Notes: a model not told the origin generated them from the sequence alone. A DNA stretch of 64,000 bases from Chryseobacterium glaciei (GCF_001648155.1 NZ_CP015199.1:1-64000); one strand, 5' to 3'; positions 10,092 through 19,728 are shown, counted from the stretch's first letter. Numbers and translations are program-made.

Positions 10092-11603
10092 TTATGCTTT
10101 AAGACCTTTTCTTACAGGTCTTTTGTTTTCAGCTTTCTGTGTGTCTTGCTGTTTCTCACTGTCCGGTCCTTTCTGTCCCGATTTTAAAGGCTCTTTGATA
10201 TTTTTTGTCGACTCATTGGTTTTACCCTCTGAATTAACAGCGACCTGGGTTTTGTGCCCTTCTGCCGGCTGAACATTTGCTTTCAGATCATTTGGATTTT
10301 TAAAGTCAAAATCTGTCCTGCCTGTCCCTTTATTAAAGGTGATGTACCCCTCGTATTTCTTTCCTTTTTTATCCACTAACCCCGAAATTTTTACAGTCTT
10401 ACCGTCTTTTAGATCTGTATGCTGTTTATCGGTAAGCTCTTTATCCCTGAAAATTTTGTTGGGTTCTGTGGCTATATTTTGCTGTAATTTGCTGCTGAGA
10501 TCATCATTACGTAAAAATTGTACGTAACGCTTTTCGGCATTAAACTGTACCTTACCATCAAAGAGTTCCCCTTTATTCGACGTCATCCCCTCCAGATAAA
10601 GGGGCTTCCCTTCCATCAAAGTTTGCTTTTGTTCGGCAGTCAATACAAGTCCCTTGAGATTATCCGGAATTTTGATCTTGTCTGTTCTTAAGGCCACGAT
10701 TTCATTGGTCAGCTTATCAATACTAATGATAGAAGGGATCTTCTCACCATTTTTAAGATTTTCAAGCTCTACAACCCTTCCCATATTTCCAGTTTTCAAT
10801 AAGTTTTCCTTATCTTCTTTACTAAACTCGTGTCCGAAGAATTTGAAATCCAGATTGGGTTCTTTGCGGATACCATGAATGGCAACGGTAACTTCTCCTT
10901 CAGCATTTCTTTGCAGAGACAACCTTGCATCCATGCGGGTGATGACCGTACCAAGGTTAAGACTTACCGGAACAAGTTTATCTGTTTTAAAGCCTTTTAG
11001 TAAATCCTCTAAAACGTTCATTTTCTCCAGTTTTTCCTGGTTAAGACCCAATTTGGACATGGTATTCCAATCGATGTCTTCCGCTTTGTAACGGTTTTCG
11101 GTGGTTACCGGAGCTCCTTGATTTGCCTGCGTCGTGTTTTGTGCCGCCTGCTGGTTTGTTTGTGATGTTTCCATATTATTTTGATTTTGAGGTTTATTTT
11201 CCTGCTGTTTATGACCAGTTACTTCGTATTTGGATAAGATTTTATTTCCGTCTGCTGATGGAACATCAATAGACTTTTGAATTTCATCAGCTGTTTTAAC
11301 AGCAGTTTTAGCCGGTACTTTAAAAAAAGAAAAGTTGGTGGGATTTTTAAGCTGGCTGAAAAAATTGGAAAAGAAGTTGGAAAAGAGATCTCCATTTTTA
11401 TCCACCTTCATGAACTGGTTTTGATTTTTCTTATCAGGCGGGACAGTTTCCAGCTCGCCATTTTGTCCGATTCCCTTAACTGCCTCAATTCTCATTTTTT
11501 CTTTGTTTAAAACCAGTAAAATATCCGACAGCTGATCGGGAGAAAACTGACCGGGTACTTCCTGTTTAGGATTTTCTTTTGCTGCGTTTTCTAATTCACT
11601 CAT
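10092..11603 (-). CDS. DUF3945 (DUF4099-like) domain protein
   Basis: A 503-residue hydrophilic protein rich in Lys, Gln and Asn. The N-terminus (LSDILLVLNKEKMRIEAVKG) fits the DUF3945 family; a Q/N-rich linker spans about 135-185; two C-terminal modules follow the pattern L-x-x-G-K-x-x-x-L/I-x-G-x-x-x-x-x-G near 350 and 405. It is regularly found beside topB in Bacteroidota ICEs and lies 31 bp upstream of it here, so they are probably cotranscribed. Its function is unknown; the shared module suggests it works with the topoisomerase on DNA. Confidence 0.8.
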   Translation of the reverse strand: MSELENAAKENPKQEVPGQFSPDQLSDILLVLNKEKMRIEAVKGIGQNGELETVPPDKKNQNQFMKVDKNGDLFSNFFSNFFSQLKNPTNFSFFKVPAKTAVKTADEIQKSIDVPSADGNKILSKYEVTGHKQQENKPQNQNNMETSQTNQQAAQNTTQANQGAPVTTENRYKAEDIDWNTMSKLGLNQEKLEKMNVLEDLLKGFKTDKLVPVSLNLGTVITRMDARLSLQRNAEGEVTVAIHGIRKEPNLDFKFFGHEFSKEDKENLLKTGNMGRVVELENLKNGEKIPSIISIDKLTNEIVALRTDKIKIPDNLKGLVLTAEQKQTLMEGKPLYLEGMTSNKGELFDGKVQFNAEKRYVQFLRNDDLSSKLQQNIATEPNKIFRDKELTDKQHTDLKDGKTVKISGLVDKKGKKYEGYITFNKGTGRTDFDFKNPNDLKANVQPAEGHKTQVAVNSEGKTNESTKNIKEPLKSGQKGPDSEKQQDTQKAENKRPVRKGLKA

Positions 11604-11700
11604 GATACGATTGTTTAAGATTTGTGCTCAAAAGTAGAAGCCTCGTCGCGCTGGCACACCAGATTGACTTTCCAGCGGTATTATTTGTCTTTTACTGGCT

Positions 11701-11994
11701 TTATGATGGCCTCGTTTTGTTAGAACTACTGTGTATAAAATTCCTGACATCAGATAATTTGTAATACAATTTGCCGCTAATGGTGAAGTACTTTAATTTA
11801 CCGGAAGAGCGGTACCGCTGCAGGGTACGCGGACTTATTTTAAGGGTGTGAAGGATATCCTGATTATCCAACAGCTCCTCATCATCAAGCACCATACGTT
11901 CTCTGATGTTCAAATTCAGATGATCTGAAAGGATATCAAATCGCTGCATGATTCTTTTCATCCAAAAGCTGAATTCCATTTTGTCTATTTCCAT
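11701..11994 (-). CDS. Helix-turn-helix (excisionase/MerR-like) protein
   Basis: A 97-residue protein with an HTH_17-like domain: LLDNQDILHTLKISPRTLQRYRSSGKLKYF followed by a wing, LYYKLSDVRNFI. Such small proteins sit between rteC and topB in CTnDOT-type elements, where Xis2c/Xis2d control excision and transfer. By position this is a candidate excision factor or regulator, but the sequence alone does not prove it. A 97-bp gap separates it from the DUF3945 gene. Confidence 0.8.
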   Translation of the reverse strand: MEIDKMEFSFWMKRIMQRFDILSDHLNLNIRERMVLDDEELLDNQDILHTLKISPRTLQRYRSSGKLKYFTISGKLYYKLSDVRNFIHSSSNKTRPS

Positions 11995-12376
11995 GGCCTA
12001 TAATTTTTTTGGTTAATACAACCGTTACCCTTTCACTTCTGGGTTTCAGGATAATGCCATACAAAATTGACCAGACGCCATTTTATTCTCTGCCAAGTTT
12101 TTTTAAAAAAAATATGGGCAGACAAGTAAAAGCAAAGAGGTATTTTACGCTCCCGATGTGTGGTTTGAGATGGAAAGGACTAAACAATTCCAGTAATGGG
12201 AAGGTTTTTGGATTTTTGCCGTAAAAAAGTGATAACATGCCAATGGGCTGGTCATGGGCAAATAGGATAGAAAGGTGCAAGAGTGTAGAGCAGATAATAA
12301 AGGCAGTTTCATTAATCAATCAATAGGCATTACTGCCTTTACTATTGAGTCTAGGTTAATTTGATATCAAAAGAAA
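11995..12376. promoter_or_regulatory. Upstream region of the HTH/topB operon
   Basis: This 380-bp gap between rteC and the HTH gene holds no convincing gene. An inverted repeat, AAAGGCAGT (12299-12307) and ACTGCCTTT (12332-12340), is separated by 24 bases. It may be an RteC operator by analogy with the inverted repeat RteC binds in CTnDOT, or a structure ending the rteC mRNA; there is no T run. Confidence 0.4.
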
Positions 12377-13225
12377 TCACATAAATTCTTTATCCATGTA
12401 TTGTTCCAGCGAAGATTTCATACGTTCCAGAAAAATACTGCGGCTGCCGCTGCGGTATTTCATGCGGTGGAACGCATGATGAACATCACCAAGATGGATA
12501 TTAAAAAGACTTTGAAAAGCCAGGGTGACCTTTTTAATACCAACGTTTCCATTACCTATACATTCTGTAGCATATAACGCGTAGATAAGTTCAATGAGCG
12601 CATTTTTAGAATCGGTCCAGTTAACAGATTCATTCCCGAAATCGGATAGTAAAAGACGGCTGTTTTCGAGATCATTACTCGTTCGCATCAAAAGGTATTC
12701 ATACAATAAATCACTTTCTATAATCCGTGATACCTTATAATCATAGTAAGTGGAAAATAGCGGATCTGATTCAAAAAAATGACTTTGGAGGCCGGTATCG
12801 AAATCCATTCTTCCACGGGTAAAGTAACAGTTATCCCTTTCCCTGCTGCCTGACCGATAATACCGATAGAACTCGGAACCCGAAATATGTTCATTATAAT
12901 TTTCTTCCAACCGTTGCAACTGAGTCAAAAAGTACGTCTGGTAAATAGTACCAAAATTCACCGGACGCCCGATCTCAATACGGAATACCTTATTGTAATA
13001 CAGCAGCTTTCCCTGAACTTCAGGTTTTATTTTACGGAAAAATTCTTTTTCCTCCTCCCCATCTTGAAATCCGCCTGTTAAAACGCGCGCCCTTAATTCA
13101 TTTAACAGCTCCTTTAATAAGATGGTCATTCTTCTAGATTCGTCAATGGCATTTTCTGAATCCAAACTGATCTTTTGTTCAGCATTTTTAATTGTTTCCT
13201 GAACGGTTTTGTAAAAAGTTTTCAT
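12377..13225 (-). CDS. rteC: RteC-family regulator
   Basis: Matches the RteC domain over its length, including GRPVNFGTIYQTYFL, YYRSGSRERDNCYF and the C-terminal MKYRSGSRSIFLERMK. In CTnDOT RteC activates the excision operon; here it lies directly upstream of the HTH-DUF3945-topB run on the same strand. I place the start at the ATG at 13225 (MKTFYKTVQ), typical of the family, rather than the one 30 bases earlier. No rteA/rteB two-component pair is visible, only a decayed receiver at 1.1 kb. Confidence 0.85.
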   Translation of the reverse strand: MKTFYKTVQETIKNAEQKISLDSENAIDESRRMTILLKELLNELRARVLTGGFQDGEEEKEFFRKIKPEVQGKLLYYNKVFRIEIGRPVNFGTIYQTYFLTQLQRLEENYNEHISGSEFYRYYRSGSRERDNCYFTRGRMDFDTGLQSHFFESDPLFSTYYDYKVSRIIESDLLYEYLLMRTSNDLENSRLLLSDFGNESVNWTDSKNALIELIYALYATECIGNGNVGIKKVTLAFQSLFNIHLGDVHHAFHRMKYRSGSRSIFLERMKSSLEQYMDKEFM

Positions 13226-13975
13226 GGTTATTTGGGATTTAGTTAGTGATGACATCCTACACGGATGCCTTTTTAATCAGCAACTTAATCATTTATTATA
13301 AATATTTCTCACTAATGAGATATAATAAAATCACGCAAAACCTCCATCTATCTAGTCCTGCTAAAAACTTTTATTTCAATCCGGATCATAAATAGTATAG
13401 GTATGTCTTTCAATACCACTTATGAATTGTAGACCTCCAGGCTATAAATCAACCCCACAGCATCACAAAGAAGGTGTAGTACGATATTTAGATTTGTAAA
13501 GAAATTAAGTAATCAGTAATGGAAATGTCCCTACTCGCACTTAAGGGCATATCTTATTTTACCATATTAATAATTACTATAACAATTATTAATACAATAA
13601 ATAATTGAACGTCCACAGGATGTGCAATAAGTCTAGCTTATAACCGAATTAATTTGAATATGCTTTTCTATAAAGTAAAAAAGAAATTAGAAGTCCTTGA
13701 CAGAGAAATCTGGTGTGATCGTTCAAATCCTAGACAAAAGGTAGCAACTAAAAGTATTGAAGTGCGTATTAGAACTAAGAAAATTCTGTCAAATTCGATA
13801 AAATCAAAGTAATTTTTTTCAATTGCGAAGAAGTGTGTTAAAAACAGTAGTGATAAAAAAATTGATATGAAGATATAGAGTCTACTTCATTCGATTGGAT
13901 TATTGACTTGCTTTTCATCATACAGAATGAAGCAGAAAAAACCTAATTAATAAGTTTTTTCCCGCTTATACTATT
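13226..13975. other. Largely non-coding 750-bp gap
   Basis: AT-rich sequence between rteC and the exported protein gene. Apart from one 50-codon frame (next entry) I see no gene, repeat or clear promoter. Confidence 0.4.
13660..13812 (+). CDS. Possible small basic protein
   Basis: A 50-codon frame from ATG at 13660, MLFYKVKKKLEVLDREIW to NSIKSK. It is Lys/Arg-rich and soluble. I do not recognise it; it has no relatives visible here, and in AT-rich DNA a frame of this size can be chance. Confidence 0.2.
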   Translation: MLFYKVKKKLEVLDREIWCDRSNPRQKVATKSIEVRIRTKKILSNSIKSK

Positions 13976-14485
13976 TTACTTATCGAAACTGATACTTGGC
14001 ATTAGTGATTCTAATGTTGTACCCGCCTTTGATTTTGATCTTTCATTAAACTCCAAAAGTCCGTTTACTGAAGAGGTGCCCTCTGGGTTTGTCCCATAGA
14101 AACGGATCTTGCTTTCTGTATTATTTTGGGTTATGAGGAATTTATTTCCGTTAACCTCAATAATTTTTGAACTATATCCAGCAAGGGTTTTCCCCCATTC
14201 GTCAAGACCTTTTTTTAGTTTAACAAGATCAACCTGTTCCTTTTTTTTAGAAGCGAACAATGTTATTATTACATCATCTTTAATATAAGTGCTTTTATTT
14301 TCAGAATTTGGAAGTACAGCCAATTTAATATCGTTCTGTTTGGCAACAACAGCTACGTTGGCATTGCTGATCTTTTCTACTTTAGGTGGAAGCTGAATAT
14401 TTACACGGTCATTTAAACCAATTTTCTGAGCCATGATGCTGGACGATGACAGGATAGCTAGGCATATCAATAGTATTATTTTCAT
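13976..14485 (-). CDS. Exported protein of unknown function
   Basis: With the ATG at 14485 the protein is 169 residues and opens with a clear Sec signal peptide, MKIILLICLAILSSSSIMAQ, cut after MAQ; the upstream ATG at 14518 would bury it. The mature part is mixed alpha/beta, with no Cys and no recognised motif, and would lie in the periplasm or at the surface. It stands alone, with a GC-rich hairpin about 200 bp upstream. Probably ICE cargo. Confidence 0.65.
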   Translation of the reverse strand: MKIILLICLAILSSSSIMAQKIGLNDRVNIQLPPKVEKISNANVAVVAKQNDIKLAVLPNSENKSTYIKDDVIITLFASKKKEQVDLVKLKKGLDEWGKTLAGYSSKIIEVNGNKFLITQNNTESKIRFYGTNPEGTSSVNGLLEFNERSKSKAGTTLESLMPSISFDK

Positions 14486-14680
14486 TTTTATTTTGTTTGC
14501 TAAAGTTAATAAACACATGCCTTATCCGTGACACCAAGACGATTATGGTTCATTATCACTTTCACTATTTTTCACATTTCTATTTTCAATAACACTCATT
14601 GTATGTTTCAAATTACCAATCATTTACGGCAATATTTTTTTTGAAAATAGAAATTATAAATTATTTATAGTAGTTTAGTC

Positions 14681-14702
14681 TCGTGGGGGTGAGAGCCCAC
14701 GA
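14681..14702. terminator. GC-rich hairpin, possible terminator
   Basis: TCGTGGG (14681-14687) pairs with CCCACGA (14696-14702) over an 8-base loop. It lies 24 bases downstream of the small minus-strand frame ending at 14726. No long T run follows, so its role is uncertain. Confidence 0.4.
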
Positions 14703-14725
14703 TCATTATTTACATAATGAGAGCG

Positions 14726-14836
14726 TTAATTTAGATTGGCAGGCGCATTAAGTTGTGTCTGCTTTTTTTCTGAAGCTTTTCTCCACTGGCTTTTAACTTT
14801 CTGTTTAGCTGATGGAAGTGGGATATGGATAATCAT
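14726..14836 (-). CDS. Possible 36-residue basic peptide
   Basis: ATG at 14836 opens MIIHIPLPSAKQKVKSQW and ends NAPANLN. Basic, soluble, with no signal peptide. It sits in line with three other small minus-strand genes and before a hairpin, which is mild support. Not recognised. Confidence 0.25.
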   Translation of the reverse strand: MIIHIPLPSAKQKVKSQWRKASEKKQTQLNAPANLN

Positions 14837-14877
14837 AATTCTTTTTTTTATGAATTTCTGACCAAAGGAAGTAATAT

Positions 14878-15204
14878 TTATTCAATCTTTAAAAAACGCT
14901 GATGGTTCCAGTAACCCAATTTTGACCATTCTGAAGCCGTCGGAATTCTAATTAAGTACAACTCCATTTCATGGGCTGGGTCATCGGTCCAATCCTGAAC
15001 CTTAATTTGATAATTTCCTAATATAGTTAATTTAATATCTGCAACTTTGCACGAATTAAATCTTTCATTCACCCAATCCTCTAATGCAATCACAAGATCA
15101 TCGTAATTAGTTACAATAAATAGATACTTTAATGACTTTCCATGGAAATATCCATCTTCCCCTTCTTCGTCATTGAGAAAATATATTCCTTGATCTATTT
15201 TCAT
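14878..15204 (-). CDS. Hypothetical acidic protein, 108 residues
   Basis: Starts MKIDQGIYFLNDEEGEDG and contains ALEDWVNERFNSCKVADI and a Trp-rich tail (WSKLGYWNHQRFLKIE). Acidic and soluble, no signal peptide or membrane segment. It lies 15 bp after the next small gene, so the two probably share a transcript. The style resembles small immunity or antirestriction proteins, but nothing shows this directly. Not recognised. Confidence 0.55.
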   Translation of the reverse strand: MKIDQGIYFLNDEEGEDGYFHGKSLKYLFIVTNYDDLVIALEDWVNERFNSCKVADIKLTILGNYQIKVQDWTDDPAHEMELYLIRIPTASEWSKLGYWNHQRFLKIE

Positions 15205-15219
15205 AATTTTAATTGTTCC

Positions 15220-15423
15220 CTATTGAGATTTATTATTTCTTTCTTGAAAGACTTTTAGAGCATCTTCGTGAGTCAAATTTTCTTTTTTTGCAATTGCTAT
15301 TATTTTTTCAAAATTTGATCTGCCTTTACCACTCGCACCCAAAATAATTCCATTGGAAAAATTATCAGTACTATTTTCTTTAATTACTTTTTTGATTTCA
15401 TTTTTCATATCATTGTTTTTCAC
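15220..15423 (-). CDS. Hypothetical protein, 67 residues
   Basis: MKNNDMKNEIKKVIKENS opening, with a Gly/Ser-rich centre (GIILGASGKGRSN) and a helical tail ending ERNNKSQ. Charged and soluble; no export signal. Upstream of and close to the 108-residue gene on the same strand. Function unknown. Confidence 0.45.
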   Translation of the reverse strand: MKNNDMKNEIKKVIKENSTDNFSNGIILGASGKGRSNFEKIIAIAKKENLTHEDALKVFQERNNKSQ

Positions 15424-15469
15424 TTGGGTTCGTTTTTTTTTAAAAATTAAATGTTTGTCTTACATAAAG

Positions 15470-15667
15470 TTAATTAGGCCATTCAACAAATAGATAAGAG
15501 TAGAACCCAGGTGTTAACTTATCAGTTGAATCCTCAATCTCTTGATGTGGGTAATTTATTGTTGCTTTATCAATAAATACAGTGATTTCGTTATCCGTCA
15601 TTTTGCGGAAGCTTTCAAGAAAATCAATATTAGTTCCTGCCAAACGTTGGACTTCGAGCATTACCAA
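15470..15667 (-). CDS. Hypothetical protein, 65 residues
   Basis: Opens MVMLEVQRLAGTNIDFLES and ends YLFVEWPN. No signal peptide and no recognised motif. It may be the tail of a once longer gene, as the start region has no clear upstream signal. Same strand as the following small genes. Confidence 0.35.
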   Translation of the reverse strand: MVMLEVQRLAGTNIDFLESFRKMTDNEITVFIDKATINYPHQEIEDSTDKLTPGFYSYLFVEWPN

Positions 15668-15795
15668 ATAATGTATTTTATAATCCTTTACCAGCCTATT
15701 CTTCTTTTATAAAGGCGTTCCGATCGCGATATTGTATTTTTTCTATTTTCTTAAATACTACCTATTATAAGCGGTTACAGTGATAAAGTAACAAT

Positions 15796-15985
15796 AAAAA
15801 TCCGAAGTGGCATCATCGGATTTTTTTTATTGCATTTTTCATGAGCTATAATTATTTGGATTCTTACTCTCATTAAGCAGAAACCTAGATGTACTTCCAT
15901 TCGTTGGCAACACGTAGGGTATATCCGAAATATCTAGGTTTTACCATTAACTAATAAATTTACGATTGTATAATGTTGCGTATAG
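15796..15985 (+). repeat. Diverged direct repeat, copy A (starts with terminator)
   Basis: About 190 bp with clear similarity to 21020-21223 in the same orientation. Shared blocks are the hairpin AAATCCGA...TCGGATTT with its T run, TTGCATTTTTCA, TTCTCATTAAGCA (here CTCTCATTAAGCA), ACTTCC, TTGTTGG/CGTTGG and CTAATAAA. The hairpin at 15797-15822 would end transcripts on the plus strand. The two copies frame the LytTR-peptide-outer-membrane block. Confidence 0.65.
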
Positions 15986-16018
15986 CCATTGTTCAATATT
16001 TTAACTGAAATACACAGC

Positions 16019-18658
16019 TTAAAACTGAAATCCAACCTTAAACATCAGGGTTCTTTCACGCAACGTATAATCTGAGTTGATAAGAATATTCCCGTCATTT
16101 GAATAATTATTGTAAGATCTGACATTAAAAATATTTGAGAGGGTAATAGAAAAATCAAGCTTTGGTTTAGTCAGACTCTTTAGAAGCGTAAGATCTGCGA
16201 AATAGTGATTTTGTCCTTTCGAAATACCTCCCTGATTGTAATACTGCTCCATGTTTAAATGGGTCTGAAACTCATTTGGCAAAAAACACTTAACCATCAA
16301 TGTCTGCTTCAGTGTTTTGGTTCCGGGATAAAGGACCGGCTCCGGTAATGAAGCACCTGATGTTTTATCAACTGTTAAATCAAGGGAATGTTCAATGGCA
16401 ATGCTCTTCCCTACTTTGGTATTTATCTTTGTTCCGGCGATGTATGTATTACTTGAAAAATCGATTAACGAACCTTGCTGCAACTGCCTTGATTTTCCTC
16501 TATTATATTTAAGATAGAGATCAAAAGATGTTTTTAAGCTGAGATAATATTTATTGATATTCCAGCCTAAACCAATATTCCAATACGGATTTTCCTGAAC
16601 CAATGCTTTTCTGGTTGTTAAAATTCCATCAAATGTGGTACTCACCAAAATGTTAGATCGGTTATAGGAATAATTAACATCAAAATTTGAATAAACTGCA
16701 TTGATAATATTTTTATATCCGAGACGATATAAGATATTTTTACCACTAACCCTTTTGGCAGGAATATCATTACTGACCAGGCTTCGATAGTTCTGCAGAA
16801 TAAAGGCTGGATTAGAATCAAAGCTTATCGTATTTGATGTCGCTCCACTGATACTTGACTCCCAAAAGGCATTAAACTTGTACAGCACGTTAAAGTTAGG
16901 ATTGAAAAACAAACCGGTTACTTGCTTTTTAGCGCCCGGCTTCCCATTATTCAATAGATTGAAACTTGTCCTAAGTCCAACCGAAAAGTTAAATCCATTG
17001 GTGGAAAAATTTCCATTGATTTCATCGTATAACTTAATGCGCATCCTTTCCAGTTCATTGAAAAAATTACCACTTGCGCTTTTCTCAACGCCATCTTTCA
17101 GGATGATAAGATCATTATTAAGGGTTTGAAAATGAGCAAGGGCACCCAGCTTGTTACTGATGGTTACATTTCCCGTTTTTTTTGTAAATGATGCTGAATT
17201 GTCGGTGAAGAACCCTTTAAGTTGAATCTTTTCCGAAAGCTGATCAAATGGCTGACCGCCATTCAGAACATCGTCAAATTGTCCCGGTTGAACCGTTAAC
17301 CGCTGTGGAAGATCGCTATACGAGGTGTAAGAACTGATACCGACTAAATTGTTCCCTAATTTAATCAAGGCGGAAAGATCGTTTATCAGATTAATGAAAG
17401 GATTTCGGACATTCTGATGTATGTTTGTCGAGGTGATATAATCATTCGCGCTGCCCCAGACCCTCTGGAATTGTAGGCCATCTTTCAAATAAATCTTTTG
17501 GGTATTTGCCTCAAGGGTTAAATTAGTCAGTAATTTAGAATAAACATTGAGGCCCGTATGGCCTTCATCTATCACAATCGTATCATTGGGCAGATAGACC
17601 CTTGTCCGGGCATAGGTATTGTCCTTGATCCGGTCATGTTCAAATGCTGCCCCAAATTTAAGGTCAAAAGTCTTACTCAGTCCGAAAAGATAATTACCGG
17701 TAGCCAGTGCATTACTGTTAAACCAATATCTTGATTGATCAACTGGCGGTACACTGGTCTTTACCAAAGAAATAAGATCCTGCTTTACACTTCCACTGTT
17801 GAATAAATTCGGTGAAAAATTCTGTTCTGTAATTTCGTCGTCCAGATTAAACCCGGCATTATTATATTTTAAAGAATTTATATACTGAATACCTTTTGCA
17901 AATTTTAGAAGCGTGAGGTTATTGTCCGTAACGAGCGGACTTAATCCAAGGCCCACATTACCATTACCCAGCATACGCATTTTAGATTTTCGATTGAGTT
18001 TGATGTTGATGGCTGCCCTGTCACTCTGTTCTATCCCGTTCAATAATGCGATGGGCTGATGATCCTGTAAAAGCTGTATCTGCTCGACGGCATCCGCTGG
18101 TAAATTATTACTGGCTATACTGTAACGGTTTTCCAAAAGGTCTTTCCCTTCAATATAAAATTTGTTGATGGCTTTGTTATTGAAGAGTATCTGACCTGTT
18201 TCGGTCACTTTTATACCAGGAAGTTTACGGATAACGTCGACAATTACACGGTCACTTTTATCCGAAAACGATCGTGTATTATAGCTTATCGTATCTCCCT
18301 TAACCTTAATTGCCTCTTCCTTAATGATCACATCTGGCAAAAGGTTGATTGCCGATTTAAGGATCAGGTTGATTTTCTGTCCTTTTTTATTGGCTAAGAA
18401 CACCGCTGCCTTTTCATAACCTACAAGGCTAACCTCCAGCTTTAAACTGTCAGAATCACTATTAAAAGACAGTGAGAAATTACCATTTCCGTCAGAAACA
18501 GAATAAGCGACGATATCGTCGCTTTTCCTCTCATAGAGAATGACATTTGCATTCTCTACAACGGTATTAAGTTCATTTTTTAAATTCCCAGAGATTACCG
18601 TCTGGGCGACCGAATCACCACCAAACAGTAAAACAGTCAATAAGACTAGGTATTTCAA
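16019..18658 (-). CDS. TonB-receptor-like outer-membrane beta-barrel protein
   Basis: 879 residues with a TTG start immediately after the GLPGLI stop codon (no gap), so translation is coupled. Signal peptide MKYLVLLTVLLFGGDSVAQ; a carboxypeptidase-regulatory-like beta-sandwich at about 20-100 (TVISGNLKNELNTVV, FSLSF, VSLVGYEKA); a plug-like region (VIVDVIRKLPGIKVTETG, FYIEGKDLL); then a long barrel ending in aromatic KVGFQF. It lacks a clear TonB box. Such proteins are often paired with GLPGLI proteins in Bacteroidota; substrate unknown. The divergent LytTR regulator and the exported peptide suggest a dedicated uptake or secretion role. Confidence 0.8.
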   Translation of the reverse strand: MKYLVLLTVLLFGGDSVAQTVISGNLKNELNTVVENANVILYERKSDDIVAYSVSDGNGNFSLSFNSDSDSLKLEVSLVGYEKAAVFLANKKGQKINLILKSAINLLPDVIIKEEAIKVKGDTISYNTRSFSDKSDRVIVDVIRKLPGIKVTETGQILFNNKAINKFYIEGKDLLENRYSIASNNLPADAVEQIQLLQDHQPIALLNGIEQSDRAAINIKLNRKSKMRMLGNGNVGLGLSPLVTDNNLTLLKFAKGIQYINSLKYNNAGFNLDDEITEQNFSPNLFNSGSVKQDLISLVKTSVPPVDQSRYWFNSNALATGNYLFGLSKTFDLKFGAAFEHDRIKDNTYARTRVYLPNDTIVIDEGHTGLNVYSKLLTNLTLEANTQKIYLKDGLQFQRVWGSANDYITSTNIHQNVRNPFINLINDLSALIKLGNNLVGISSYTSYSDLPQRLTVQPGQFDDVLNGGQPFDQLSEKIQLKGFFTDNSASFTKKTGNVTISNKLGALAHFQTLNNDLIILKDGVEKSASGNFFNELERMRIKLYDEINGNFSTNGFNFSVGLRTSFNLLNNGKPGAKKQVTGLFFNPNFNVLYKFNAFWESSISGATSNTISFDSNPAFILQNYRSLVSNDIPAKRVSGKNILYRLGYKNIINAVYSNFDVNYSYNRSNILVSTTFDGILTTRKALVQENPYWNIGLGWNINKYYLSLKTSFDLYLKYNRGKSRQLQQGSLIDFSSNTYIAGTKINTKVGKSIAIEHSLDLTVDKTSGASLPEPVLYPGTKTLKQTLMVKCFLPNEFQTHLNMEQYYNQGGISKGQNHYFADLTLLKSLTKPKLDFSITLSNIFNVRSYNNYSNDGNILINSDYTLRERTLMFKVGFQF

Positions 18659-19411
18659 TTAGTTTTTTACCTTTTCAACTTTGTCGCCATTTGAATAAAT
18701 ACCCTGCTCTGCCAATGCTTTGGCATTCTTTTTCGCTTTGTCTAACTGCTTTTCAGAAACCATGGTGTAACGTGGGATTTTTATAATTTTGCCCTTGTTG
18801 GTGTTCGCATTGGAATTCTCCAACTGCGCCTCCCAGCCAAGGCTGTTTTTTACGCTTACAATAAGACCAGGCAGACCATAGTAATAGAAAGGACCTTCCT
18901 GCAATGGTATCGATGTAGTAAACCAGGCAGTCGTGATGACATCGCCCTTTTTGATCTCAGCTTTATAGCACACGATGTTATTAATGACTTTCTTCTCTTT
19001 GGCAATCATCCAGCCTTTAGAGGACAGTGTATCCTGCACGATAGCCAACTGCTGGCTACTAACCCTTTCAGAAACAATTACCTGTTTGGATTTATAATTT
19101 TTAATGGTTGAATATCTGTAAATATTTTTTTTGTAATCTTTACTGGTCAGCGTTGCTACAGTTCCGGTCTGTTGAGCCTTTACGAATGCCTCTGTAATTT
19201 TTTTCTTTCGGTCTTCATTGCCCAAACTATAGAAATAGCTTTGATTTTTTGAAACATCCAGCTGGCAGATATCATCAACTACCGTTTTGCCCTTATCAAC
19301 GAAAGAAACATGATAACGGTAAGATGAAGAAATTACATCGGCTGTCTGACCAAACGCTGTTGTTAATGATAGGAGAAGAATGGAAAATAAAATACTTATT
19401 TTTCTGTACAT
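18659..19411 (-). CDS. GLPGLI family protein
   Basis: The name motif GLPGLI is present (YYYGLPGLIVSV) after ITTAWFTTSIPLQEGP, as in the family. I choose the ATG at 19411, giving signal peptide MYRKISILFSILLLSLTTAFG; the ATG 33 bases upstream would add a non-hydrophobic leader. Mature length about 229 residues, periplasmic or surface. Function of the family is unknown, though it often accompanies TonB-receptor-like proteins as here. It lies between the small exported peptide and the barrel protein in one operon. Confidence 0.85.
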   Translation of the reverse strand: MYRKISILFSILLLSLTTAFGQTADVISSSYRYHVSFVDKGKTVVDDICQLDVSKNQSYFYSLGNEDRKKKITEAFVKAQQTGTVATLTSKDYKKNIYRYSTIKNYKSKQVIVSERVSSQQLAIVQDTLSSKGWMIAKEKKVINNIVCYKAEIKKGDVITTAWFTTSIPLQEGPFYYYGLPGLIVSVKNSLGWEAQLENSNANTNKGKIIKIPRYTMVSEKQLDKAKKNAKALAEQGIYSNGDKVEKVKN

Positions 19412-19479
19412 ACTAAAATTATAAAGGTGGCAACGGATTGCCACCTAATTGTTTATTAAATGATAGAGATATTTTAACT

Positions 19480-19728
19480 CTATGTAGGCGTATCGGCACA
19501 CTTTTGTTCCAAGCCGTCAATCAGGTCCCCGTAGTGGCTTGCTCTTTCGTTGTTGTTATCTGTTTCGTTACCTTGATCCTCAAAATGAATGATCAAAATC
19601 CAATTGTTTCCACAAGAGTCTTTATACTTCATTGTTTCTCTGAGCATTGGAGCACTTTTGCTAACTAAGCCGGCGTGAGATGCAATGTTTAACATTAACA
19701 AACATAGCGTCAATTTTAAAATTTTCAT
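19480..19728 (-). CDS. Small exported peptide with two cysteines
   Basis: From ATG 19728 the product is 82 residues: signal peptide MKILKLTLCLLMLNIASHA, then a mature part of about 63 residues, acidic, with Cys in KDSCGNNW and EQKCADTP that could form one disulfide. An upstream in-frame ATG at 19779 lies before the likely transcription start (promoter element 19766-19773), so it is rejected. First gene of the operon with GLPGLI and the barrel protein, 68 bp ahead of the former. It may be a secreted signal, a bacteriocin-like peptide or a cofactor of the barrel; the sequence does not decide. Confidence 0.65.
   Translation of the reverse strand: MKILKLTLCLLMLNIASHAGLVSKSAPMLRETMKYKDSCGNNWILIIHFEDQGNETDNNNERASHYGDLIDGLEQKCADTPT

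Noticed and set aside
12083..12319. 78-codon minus-strand frame between rteC and the HTH gene
   Set aside because: Composition is not protein-like and the frame spans the inverted repeat; no family or signal seen.
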